Assembly (NCBI GenBank): GCA_003254905.1
Contig: QANU01077598.1
Coordinates: forward strand, 294,920-358,919
Length of the DNA: 64,000 nucleotides
Direction of reading: 5' to 3'
Source of the DNA: Nissolia schottii
Lineage: Eukaryota > Streptophyta > Magnoliopsida > Fabales > Fabaceae
Both the position numbers and the translations under genes were made by a program. Shown piece after piece: positions 20,640 to 35,008 of the stretch (its first letter is position 1; each line of letters begins with the position of its first letter). The notes under the pieces are model-generated. The model did not search any database. It was not told where the DNA came from and saw only the letters and a list, made by a program, of their open reading frames with translations.

Positions 20640-21780
20640 CATATCAAAGCTTGATGATTATTTAGGAAACAGAAAAATGATGCAAATTTGTTTTTGTGAA
20701 TGGGCTTATGAAAGGAGAAAGGTGAAAGAATTTTAGTTATTTTTTAGTTTATGGGTTGAGCTATGATGCTTGTTAAAAGATTTAAAATAGAATATTTTGA
20801 GGTTTTTAATTCATTTAATGCATTAAACACTTGACATTTTTATTTTTTAATACAATTTTATCTCTTTTTAATTTCTTAACAAGTGTTTTAAGAACACTTG
20901 TTAACAAAAACCCTTAGTTTATTTAATTTTTTAATCATAATTAATTATTTTTGTGGTAAATAATAGTACTTTAGATGGAAGAGAAAGGCTTGACTTAGTT
21001 CATTGTCAGGAAATGCCCCTGAGCTCAACGAGAGTGCTTACAAAGATGTTTAGTATATATATATCACATGTCAATAGAAGAATTTAAGAGTCAAACCTAA
21101 GTTATGACAATATATAAAAGAAAGACCGAACTATAGGAGTTAATCTTGTTGGTAATCTATTACATATATAAAGAATATTGTGGTTGGTAACTACTCTTTG
21201 GTAGCCAACTTTTTTATTCCTAAACTATTATTCTTTTGAATGATTTCAATATGAAGATTTCACTTTTGAAGGTGAAGTGAATGTTTTCACCATTAAATTA
21301 TTAAAGTAAAAAATGGAGATTCATTTCTACTTAAGTAACGTAATGATAAAAACATTTATTTTATCCTCTTAAGTAAAACCTTCACTTTAGATGAGCTATT
21401 TTGCATGATTAATTATCAAGTATTCCTACACAAACTTTTTCTTTTATAATCAAATAATAGTATATAGTAATAGAATTAATTTGAGAAAGAAAAAAAATTA
21501 TAACACAAAACATGAAATGAAATTATAAAAGAAATATGTGCTACTGTCCTATTCAAAAAATAAAAATCCTAATTTTATTTTAAAGGATAAAGTGAATATT
21601 GTCATTATTAGAACATTAAAATAAAAATAAATCTCACTATTTATTTTAATAATTAAAACATTTATTTTATCTTTTAAAATGATATCTCTAACTTTATAGG
21701 ATTTACCAAGTAAACTATAAGAGATCAACAACTATCATTGGCATAAAATAGAAGTATTGTAGTATAAACTTATGCGGGCC
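20640..21780. other. AT-rich spacer between two divergent genes
   Basis: Contains the upstream region of the fasciclin-like gene (minus) and of eL43 (plus). A (TA)n tract near 21054-21064. No further gene or transposon recognised. Confidence 0.35.
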
Positions 21781-21868
21781 AGAGAAGAAAACCTTTAGCG
21801 GGCCCTAGCCGCGAATCATACCCGGATCTATACCGGTACCCGACCCACCCAACTGTAGGTATTAGTTC

Positions 21869-21900
21869 TATATAAAACGCTGACAGAGAATTAGGGTTTC
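21869..21900 (+). promoter_or_regulatory. TATA box and telo-box of the eL43 gene
   Basis: tatataaaa at 21869-21877 is followed by ttagggttt at 21891-21899, about 70 bp before the ATG. The AGGGTTT telo-box near the transcription start is characteristic of plant ribosomal protein and translation-related promoters. GGGCC-containing stretches at 21776-21806 may act as site II-like elements; that part is tentative. Confidence 0.65.
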
Positions 21901-21969
21901 CCTGGCTATTCAACTCGTTCGCTGCGCCTGCATCGTGCTGAAGCTCACTGAGCCTTCGATCCCGAAAAC

Positions 21970-23334
<1,365 letters not shown>

Positions 23335-23339
23335 GCTTT

Positions 23340-25970
23340 TGCTTGATGTTTGCTTTTTGAGCAATTAGACTTGCGAGTAACAGCTAGTTTATGTTGTTAA
23401 AGTTTTTAAGGACTTGCGATGATTGTATTCAAGGTAAACTTAAGTTTTTATTTGAGGAGACTTACTTTTTGGACCATGTTAGAGCAGTTTTAGCTTCGTA
23501 TTTTTTCTTTGTTCTTTTCCTCCACTAGTCTATTGTTCCTTGGGTTTTCAAGTTGTCATGCTTGTTAAGCTGAGTTTTAATATATCCATTATCATAAACT
23601 TCCTGTTACCTTATCTTAATAGGTCAGCTAAAGCCTAAAATTATAGGGATTACTTTTGCCAAGGTTGTTGAACTTGCAATTTTGTTAATGTGAGGCTCCT
23701 AACCTGGTCTTGGATGTGTTAGTGACCGAATTGGTCATGGGTCTAAGTGTGAATTTTATTATGTTTAGGGACTATTAACTAAAAAAACACTGTACTACCC
23801 TTTCTCTCTTACTGTTAGATCTGATTTCCTATGGTTCTACTCCAGCTACCATTCTACCACCACCAGGTCACTTTCCCACTGCCATCGCCCATCGGCCCAT
23901 CCTCTCACCATTGCTGCCCCATGCCACCTTCCCATTTTCCCACTGTTGCTGCACTCACGTCCCCTTCCGTTCTCATTGACCCAACTCCTAAACAGATTGA
24001 CACCCTTCACCACCCCAGCTGTGGCTGAGATGAGGATGTGAGCGGTGGTGCGTGGTGGTCATTGTTTCCCTTTGTCATCGTTCCAGTGGTGGTTGGTCAT
24101 TGTTTTTGTCGATCTGCACTTCGAGATCTGGAAGCAGCCACTGCTTCTCACCACTGCAAACCCGTTCTCCATCACCGTATTGTTGTCACTATTAGGGTCA
24201 CAACCCAAATCAACGAAAATTGATTCACAACAAGCAGCGAAGATATTTCCTTTGTCATTTATTTTGAAGCATTTTTGTGTCAAAGGTTGTGTATTACATA
24301 TTAATTAGATCGGTCTTTTGGTATGATCCCAGTGACGAAAATGTTCAAATTTCCATTTACTAGCATGTTGCTCTATTGAGTAGGGATGGCAAAAGGGGCT
24401 AGGTGGGACATATCTGCGTTTAGCAAAATAAATTTAAATATTTAACAATGTGGGAGTATTGGGAATCCAAAATTCAATTTGAGGTTGAAGGAGTTGATGT
24501 ATACTTGAATTTGGTGTGTTTCGTGAGAAGTGGTTTAGCACGATAGAAGCATTTGGTGTTGGGGAATGCCCATGGATTCATGATATATGAGAAGCAGCAT
24601 ATGTGGCCTGCTACACATATTTGAGGTAAATTCTTTGCTGGTTTTAGGACTACCTCGAGGTGTAAGGAATTTTTATTGTAGTATGTTAAATCCCAATTTG
24701 ACTTCTATGAATTTTTACATCACTTCCATCGTTGTCTTACATACCAACATTACAAGCAGACGAAGGCTGACTTCAATTGTGCACGTTCCATGCCTGTGAT
24801 GGAAATTGATAGGATAGATTTGGAGATGTCTACGACATGAGTCTTTACACAAATTATATTTTGTGACTAGGTTAGGCGGCAGATACATAAGGCTTCCACG
24901 TTGAAGGTTCCTGGATTTTACATACATACCTCATTTGGTTCCTGGACAAAAACATTGAAATTTTGAAACATCCACCAAAAAAACCAAACAAAGAGAAAAA
25001 AAACATTGTCATAATCACCATCACTGCCGCCACCACCACCTCATCCCATAATTAATAGTAACATATCTAGCATTAGAGCATAAGTGAGTTAAATCAAAAC
25101 CTAATTGAAAATTCCTTTAAGTTCACCTCAATCTTGAAAAATCTTGAAATAAAGGAGAAACAAACACTAAAAAAAAATGAATAATAACGCTTCTCCTCTT
25201 CTTTGCCGCCGCCGCCAAAGAAGCGTGATTCTATTGATTTTGCTGTTGTGGCAACTAAGTAAGAGGGGCAAGGTTCATGGTCTCTAGCTTGTCCTTCACA
25301 AGGCCTTCTTTGGCCATGCTCTTCACCCAAACCCTAACCTTTTCGAGAATCAAGGGCTTCCTGTTAGAGATCATAGCATCCTTCAGTGTCCTCCCAACTA
25401 GCCCCATCAGAAGTGACTGTCAAGGATGGCATTGCGACGGGCAATGAGATCAAAAAGGGCAGAGGAGGGGATGGCAAAACGGAGAAGATAGGAGGGAGGG
25501 GGGAAATGAAAAGTGTAGTGGGGTGGGAAGAAGAAGAAAGGGGGGTAGTTGTGAGGATGGGGTGCAACAATGGTGGAGGGGATAGAGGTGGTGGTTGTGG
25601 GGGTAACATGGTGTGCAGGGATAGTTGTGTAGATTGAGAATTTCATGATTGGATAGGGTAGGTTGAAAACTTCATTGGGTGACTAGGAGAAAGGGGAGAG
25701 AAAATATCGTAGTTAATTGACATCTCAACTTCCGTTAGAAGCCTCATGGATAAAGGGATCAACATGTCCAACATTTACTAAATTTAAGGACTAATGAGTG
25801 TTTTCATTTTTATCCAACAACCAAGTGGGACACGTGTAAAGCCCAAAGATTAAGTAAGATATTAATCCATTACCAATTTTATGGTGCTTAAGGAACAAAT
25901 ATGTTACACGACAGGAAAGTACTTATGCACACATACAAGCAACAACTATGACGAGAGATTCACAGATACG
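23340..25970. other. Gene-free stretch between convergent eL43 and CK2 beta copy 1
   Basis: Begins with the eL43 3' UTR. GC-richer patches at 23830-24230 and 25190-25640 hold overlapping open frames on both strands (His/Pro/Ser-rich or Gly/Arg-rich), without domains or splice links; they look like transposon-derived low-complexity DNA. No terminal repeats found. Confidence 0.35.
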
Positions 25971-25986
25971 AATCACATAAAACAAT

Positions 25987-26353
25987 GGGTAAACTACAAT
26001 AACCTCCCACGAGGTTCAATAAAATCAGCTATTTGTCCAAAGCAACATTGACCTCCCATAATGATAACAAATTAGATGTGATTCATTATTAAGATATCTG
26101 TCCATTATGCCCCTAACATTCACATTAACTAGACTTCGCAACCTCTTATAGCCCTCTCTTTCACATCAGAGAAGGCCAAAGGAAGGATTGTGAAGTATAC
26201 TAAGTGTGAGAAAGTGAAAAATAATTGATAAAACCTATTAATAACAAACATCTAACTCTAATATCATTAGAGAAGGTTAGTGTCACCTTGACAAATAAAG
26301 GGGGTGCTAGTATGATTTTATTGAACGTGAGGAGATGTTAGTATAATTTACCC
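25987..26353. mobile_element. MULE-type MITE with 9-bp target duplication
   Basis: A 367-bp element with terminal inverted repeats (gggtaaactacaataacctc at the left; the right end reads gggtaaattatactaacatc in reverse complement), similar for about 60 bp. It is flanked by the perfect 9-bp duplication taaaacaat (25978-25986 and 26354-26362). Nine bases is the Mutator-superfamily target size. No coding capacity. A related half-element lies at 40313-40377. Confidence 0.88.
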
Positions 26354-26810
26354 TAAAACAATATTAATGTTGGACATACGAATTTAGCATCTTAGCAAGT
26401 GAGCTTATAAATCAGGAAAATAAATGAATCTATTGAGATCAAATCCACAAATTCAAACGCTAAACAGACGGAATAAAACTATATAGAAAAAGGAAGATGA
26501 TGTTTAACTGAGACATAATGGTAACAATATGAAGTAAAGATAATTGCAAGAATACAAATTGTAAGAAACCATTAAAAAGTGTAGACAAGTACCTAGGCAC
26601 TTGCTCATTGAATTTGAAGCTGAAAGTGAAACTAAGCATTTGCATCACGTCAGCATATTTCTTTACAACACGCTCCTAATACAAGTAAAACTGAGGTCTG
26701 GATTGTACTGCATTGGAAAATTGATGACCCGCTGGATGTTGCGAGGAGTACTACAAGGATTTGTGTTAACATTGGCACTCTTACATTCATGAAAAGATCT
26801 CATTTCAGCT

Positions 26811-29788
<2,978 letters not shown>

Positions 29789-29936
29789 GGCTCGCAACCC
29801 CTAATCTTATTCAATTCAATTATTATTGTTTTCCTTTTCTCCCTTTCAATCGCCGCCCGAAAATGTCAGCTAATCATAGCATTCGCTTTGAAATGAAACT
29901 GAATCGTCACAAAAGGGACCTTTTAGCTTTTCCGTT

Positions 29937-29972
<36 letters not shown>

Positions 29973-29985
29973 AGCTAGGGTTTTT
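29937..29985 (-). promoter_or_regulatory. GA tract, G run and ctaggg motif upstream of CK2 beta copy 1
   Basis: (AG)n at 29937-29962 passes into an 11-base G run (29962-29972), then ctagggttttt. Read toward the gene this is a telo-box-like aaaccctag followed by a CT-rich leader about 150 bp before the ATG. GA/CT repeats are binding sites for plant BBR/BPC factors. Copy 2 has a similar tract in a similar place. Confidence 0.55.
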
Positions 29986-30631
29986 GATTGAAGGGTACAA
30001 AACAAAGACAATAATGGTTAATTGTTGTTGTTAGCTATGCTAAGCTAGCCCATTTCTATCACCCACCTTCCACTCCTTTTTTCACAGACTTTAATAATAG
30101 TGGGTATAATTATTTTTAATAGATTTAATTTTAGTGCATAATAATGCAACATAAACTCAACTGTTCATGTTATGTTATTAAATATGAACCATAGTTCGTA
30201 GACCGTAGGTATCCGTTTTCCCGTATTTCCCAGTTTTGGGCCCTCCAACAAGTATGGTAAAGTGAAAGAAAAAATGAATCGCGGACAAATATCATCTAAA
30301 GACTTGATGAAATATCTTTAAATTAAAGAAAAAGTTATTTTTCTCTTAAAAATTGGCTTTGATTTCTTTGAGTGGAATTGATAACTGAAAAAGAAAATGA
30401 AGAAAAGGTTTGTGAACAGTTTTTGAATTGACATGTGTGTAATTTTCTACTCTATCTGCTTTAAATTACCAAAATGAATTGAATTAGAAGAAGAGACAAA
30501 TATAAAGACAATAGCCATGAGAGAAAAAATGAGAGAGGAAAAGATAATACAATGATGATAACTGACGATTATATGATGATGAAATGGAAAATAGGGAATA
30601 AGTAAGAATAATTTAAGACTGAGTTAAAAAT
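29986..30631. other. Upstream region of CK2 beta copy 1
   Basis: AT-rich, no gene recognised. Probably includes the promoter of CK2 beta copy 1 on minus. Confidence 0.35.
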
Positions 30632-31145
30632 AGGATTAAATATGTTTTTAATCCTTCATAAATTTTGAATTTTGTATTTTACCCTTCATAAATTTTTTTT
30701 GATAAAAATCGTCCCTCATAAAAAAACTGTAAGGTTTTAGTTTCTCCCGTCATATTAAATCGTTAATTGCTGACTTGGTCACATGGCAGATCATGTGTTA
30801 CGCACTTGACACACTTAACTCAATCATCGCTTCTTTTGCTTACACTCAAGCTTTTTCTTCTTCTCCTCCTATTTCTCCTTTTCCTTCTTCTTCTTCTCCG
30901 CTACAACTCCGTCAACCGCCACCCTCATCATTGCAAGCAAAACGACTTGCTTCTTTCCTCCCCCCTCTCACCTTCCTCAAATGACCAAGTTAACTATTAT
31001 TTCAGCAGTTAATGGCTTAACATGACGACATGGACCTAAACCTTACAAAAAAGAATTTATAAGGGACAATTTTTAGCAAAAAAATTTATGAGGGGTAAAA
31101 ACACAAAATTAAAAATTTATGAGAGACTAAAGACATATTTAACCC
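30632..31145. mobile_element. Foldback element of the GGGTTAAATATG family
   Basis: Left end aggattaaatatgttttt..aatccttcataaatttt; the right end in reverse complement is gggttaaatatgtctttagt..ctcataaattt. The inverted similarity extends about 90 bp. The centre holds Leu/Ser-rich chance frames. Elements with this terminus are abundant in legume genomes (recall). Target duplication not clear. Confidence 0.7.
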
Positions 31146-31312
31146 AAAAAGAATAATACTATAAAATTTAATCAGGGCAAAGGAAACATGATAAGTTGAT
31201 ATAGCAATCATAAGATAAAAATGAATAAAATTGTATAAAGCTATAATATCCTATCTTACACCTAACATATGATAAAAATTAATATTGTGATATTAATTAA
31301 TGAGTTTAGGCC

Positions 31313-32078
31313 CGTTTGGTACACCGTATAAGATAATGCATGATAGTATTAAATCTGATCGCATAAGACCTAATAATATGGTATAAAAAATACACTGTAT
31401 AAATTTTTATACTATCCAATGTTTGTCGCGTTACATTAAAATTGATTGGTTGAAATTAAATTATCAATTAAAAAAACTCTGACCAACAAGGACCTCACAA
31501 TGCCTTTCCCAAACCTATTATTCTCACAATCCCTAATATTTCCCCTAATTTGTTAAGCTCCTTTCTTCCCAATCCGACACATGAAACACCTTCTTTGAAT
31601 AAGAGACAACCATGGGAAAGAAAATTGATTTAGATATTGTTGAGTTCGTTAATGGGGCTATCCACCGCCAACATAGATCATTGGAGGAAATCCATACCCT
31701 CTCTTTTCTCTCTCTCTCTCTCTTGGTTTTGATTCCAGTGGGTGGCGGTGACAACAAAGACGGAGGTGATGGTGGCAATGACAATAGAGGTGGTACGCGG
31801 CGGTGAGTGGTAGGCTTCAATGGAGGTTGACAGTGGAGATATGGAAGCTTGAAATAGAGTAAGAACAATCAAGAAGACTTGGTTATGAGTTGATTATTAT
31901 ACTATGAGGGTTAATCAGGCCTCGTGAGATCTGATAATTCAATCCTATGACTGTAGGATAAAAATGAAAAATATCATATAATACTATACTATAATTATAT
32001 TGCACCAAACATATGATAAAATTTAAATTTATAGTATTAACTAATATTATCATACTTTATCACGTGTAACAAGCGGGC
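31313..32078. mobile_element. Foldback element with GCCCGTTTGGTACAC ends
   Basis: Left ggcccgtttggtacacc; right end in reverse complement gcccgcttgttacacgtga. Subterminal blocks on both sides are rich in 'atgatagtattaa'-type sequence. The interior contains a GC-richer patch at 31540-31860 with no recognisable protein. It shares its terminus with the element in NPSN11 intron 9. Confidence 0.55.
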
Positions 32079-32097
32079 ATAATAGTATTAGTTAATT

Positions 32098-32432
32098 AGG
32101 CCTCGGTTGTTATATTGTACAAGATATAATAGTATTAATTGATATTATTAAATTAAAATCTATCATGTGTTTAGCGTAACATAATATAGTATAGGATAAT
32201 GTTACAGTATAAAATTTAGATGTGACACGCCAAACATGGTACAATATAAAAACTTATACAATGTTTTTTTATATTATACTATCAAGTTTAATACTATCAT
32301 GTCTTATACAATACGAAGCACCAAATAGGTAATTTTTATCCACTGACAGTGTAAGAAAATTTTACACTGTTAGTGGATAAAAATTAAACTCTTAATATTA
32401 TCATATCTTATATGACGTAACAAACAAGGCCT
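32098..32432. mobile_element. Shorter foldback element adjacent to the previous one
   Basis: Left ttaggcctcggttgttatat; the right end in reverse complement is tattaggccttgtttgttac. Same overall family style as 31313-32078. It contains the near-perfect hairpin at 32333-32383. Confidence 0.5.
32333..32383. repeat. Near-perfect short hairpin
   Basis: Two 22-base arms (32333-32354 and 32362-32383; core tatccactgacagtgtaa) with one mismatch around a 7-base loop. The core is a well-known dispersed short inverted repeat in plants. Confidence 0.8.
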
Positions 32433-32577
32433 AATAAAGTAAAAAAAATGAGACTCATTGATACTTTATTGATTTCATAGTAAAGACATTCACTTTACCA
32501 CCTTACCTTACTTATATTTTCTTTTTTATCTTGGACTAATCATTATTTTCTAGTTCTAAATTTATCTCATAAGTAAT

Positions 32578-32731
32578 GTTTGAAAGATTGAACAAATCAA
32601 TTTAGGAATCAACTTACATATTTTGATGAATGACACTTGACATTTTATTTTCTATTTTTTTCTTTTAAATGTCAAGTGTCATTGATCAAAATGTATAGGT
32701 TAATTTGTTAGGTCTCCCAAACAATTTTCTT
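32578..32731. repeat. AT-rich hairpin, possible small MITE
   Basis: The best-paired part is gaatgacacttgacattt (about 32631-32648) against aaatgtcaagtgtcatt (about 32669-32685). Weaker pairing extends out to about 32580 and 32730 (gtttgaaagattg against caaacaattttc). The loop is about 20 bases. Confidence 0.65.
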
Positions 32732-32737
32732 ATCTCA

Positions 32738-32990
32738 CACTACAAGAAAAACGCGCATTACCGTTAGAGTTAGCGATGAAAATTTTTCCCATTATCGTAA
32801 ATATTTTCTGTCAGACTTTCCGTTGGAAATGGGATCGATGGCAATAGCCTCAATGGAAACTTTTTACCGTCAGATATCCATAGCCGCCGGTAGTTAGCGT
32901 TAGTGAAGACCGATGGTAATGGCACCCAAGAACGGTTCAAGTTGGACCGTTTACCGTCAAACACAACCGATGATAATTATATTAATATTT
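32738..32990 (+). mobile_element. Terminus of a CACTA (En/Spm) transposon
   Basis: cactacaagaaaaacgcgca at 32738 is the classic CACTA terminal sequence. It is followed by GC-richer subterminal DNA with repeated 'accgtcagat/accgtcaaac/ccgttagag' motifs in both orientations. No opposite end (cttgtagtg) or transposase was found in the window, so it is truncated. Confidence 0.75.
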
Positions 32991-32999
32991 GCACATAAT

Positions 33000-34560
33000 T
33001 TATGACAATTACCATCAATAATTAGGTGGATAGATAGTCTTTAATTGAATGATTTTGATGAACCTGGTGAATCATTTACCCAAACTTACCCAATGAAGAT
33101 TAATATATGTCTTTTAATTTGTTAGATTAATAACTTTCTTAAAAATATGAAGTACTTATTGTGTAAAATAAATTAAAAAATGAAATCATTTTTAACAGGT
33201 AGAGTGTTCTTCGTGATTTTTTTTTCAAAGCAGATTTAATATTTGTTTTCAAGATCAGTGGGACGGCTTCAAGGTAAGTTCAGACTTGTTTGGAAGGATA
33301 CAAGTAGAGTTGAAAATGAGCTGAGCTTATTATAACTTAGGTTTAACTCACTTCTTAATGAAATCGAGTTCAAGTAATAAATAGGATCTTAGGCTTATTT
33401 TAAAGATTACAGATAGATAAAATTGGAAGTGAGCCAAATTGAGCTGAGCTCAAGTTCATGAACTGAATCTTTGAGCTCAACTCAACAGAAGCTCATCGAA
33501 CTTGAGCTTACTCACGAGTTACTTAAACTCAATTAAATAGTCAAGTTACAAAATTGAGCATATTACAATTTACACAACATGAGCTAATCTATAGTCATAA
33601 AAACATAGCCTTAAAGTTGCGGTTAAGGTGCTAGTAGATTTGCAAGAATCATATAGAGAGAAATATGCATTAAACTAGTGATATGCATTAAACTAGCTTG
33701 TAAGAAATTTCTTTGTCAAGGACTGAGATTCATAAGATCCAAATTTAATGCTTGTAGCTATTCAATGTACATTCTATTCTACCCACCAAACATTGATTAG
33801 CGGGATATGAATCTATTTGATGCATTTGGTACGGGGCTCCTATAGAAATTGCTGTCATATTACCTTTGTTATACAAAAAATTCGGTAAGACTAAAAAATA
33901 AAATAAAAAACAGAAAATAAAAACAAAAATAAATAATTTTTTCTTGTTTTCATTATTTTTCTATAAAAATTTAAATAAACGAGAGATAGACTAAAAACTG
34001 ATAATAAATCCAAAACCTACTCTTGTAATGAAATATTTCAATTTTAAATTTCTTAATAAATACCCCTTACAACTCATTACCATGTTACATTTTCTGATCC
34101 CCTTTATTTGTCACTGGAACGAACAACTTTTACCCCGACTATGTTGAGATGATGAACCATACATCGGTTTCGGATGGCATAGATGATATCGAAATTGGGC
34201 TTTCAAAGATTTGAATCCTTCACCAAACACACAACACTTGTTGATTGGTAGCTTCATAAGTGGCACCCAGATGGATAAACACACTAACACATGCATACGT
34301 AAGAGAAAAGGCAACATGTAAAATCCTCTGCTAATCTTTGGCCATCTTTTTGGCACTTTTTTTTGGCTTATACATTGCAACCTCTATAGTCTCTATTATT
34401 CTTACTCTTTCTACATCAGCCACTTGAAAAGTGAGGAACCTATTTGCTCCACAATCAGGCATCAAATTGAATGACAGAAAGTGGTTCCAAGCAGGCACCT
34501 CGCAGTTGTACCTTGATAAAAGAAATTAAAACACCTCCCCGGTTAAGAAAGGATGCATAT
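33000..34560. other. Gene-free stretch with a 'gagctc/gagctt' degenerate repeat
   Basis: 33310-33560 is rich in gagctgagct / ttgagctcaa / cttgagctta motifs, a pattern common in dispersed plant repeats. An 89-codon minus frame at 34111-34380 was examined; it has no recognised domain and no supported exon neighbours. Confidence 0.4.
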
Positions 34561-34564
34561 CTTA

Positions 34565-34823
34565 GGGCTTGTTTGGTTTCAGAGAACGTTTCTTGCTTTC
34601 AATTTTAATTACAAAACTGCCACTTTGTTTTTGTTACGGTTTCTGTTTTCAAGATTCTGTGAAGGAAACAATAAAAAGAAAACCCTCTTGTTTTCGGCAT
34701 TTCCTTCGCATAGTCTTGAAAATAGAAAAAAAAAAAGAAATAAAAACAAAGTTGCAGTTCTATCATTAGCGTTGAAGACAGAAAATAGAAACCAGAAATG
34801 TTCTTCTGAAACCAAATGGACCC
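34565..34823. mobile_element. Tourist-like MITE
   Basis: Left gggcttgtttggtttcaga and right tctgaaaccaaatggaccc form terminal inverted repeats. TTA precedes the element and TAG follows (a decayed TTA). 259 bp, non-coding. The overlapping open frames on both strands (34553-34972) are a product of the foldback. Confidence 0.72.
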
Positions 34824-35008
34824 TAGCAAATTACATTTCAACAGAGATATCATTATTTCTGCATCTTATGATTCCCCCTTTTAGGCATTCCTTCTGCTTC
34901 CTTTGCTTTCTCCCATTTGTGAGAAAGTTCTATATGCAGCCTGTGATGGAGGATGACCCTGAGATGATATGATTTTCTATCATCACAAGGTTGAGGAAAT
35001 GGTAAGCA

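Noticed and set aside
25386..25646. Overlapping 79-83 codon frames on both strands
   Set aside because: GGN-rich simple sequence gives long frames on both strands by chance; no domain.
32578..32731. MicroRNA precursor candidate
   Set aside because: The hairpin pairs along its whole length with AT-rich arms like a MITE, and the best arm matches no known microRNA.
34111..34380. 89-codon minus frame possibly a small gene
   Set aside because: No recognised domain and no splice partners; starts in low-complexity AAA-rich DNA. Left unannotated, not disproved.
34553..34972. Open frames on both strands up to 139 codons
   Set aside because: They overlap a Tourist-like foldback; the same codons appear in both directions because of the inverted repeats. 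No domain recognised.
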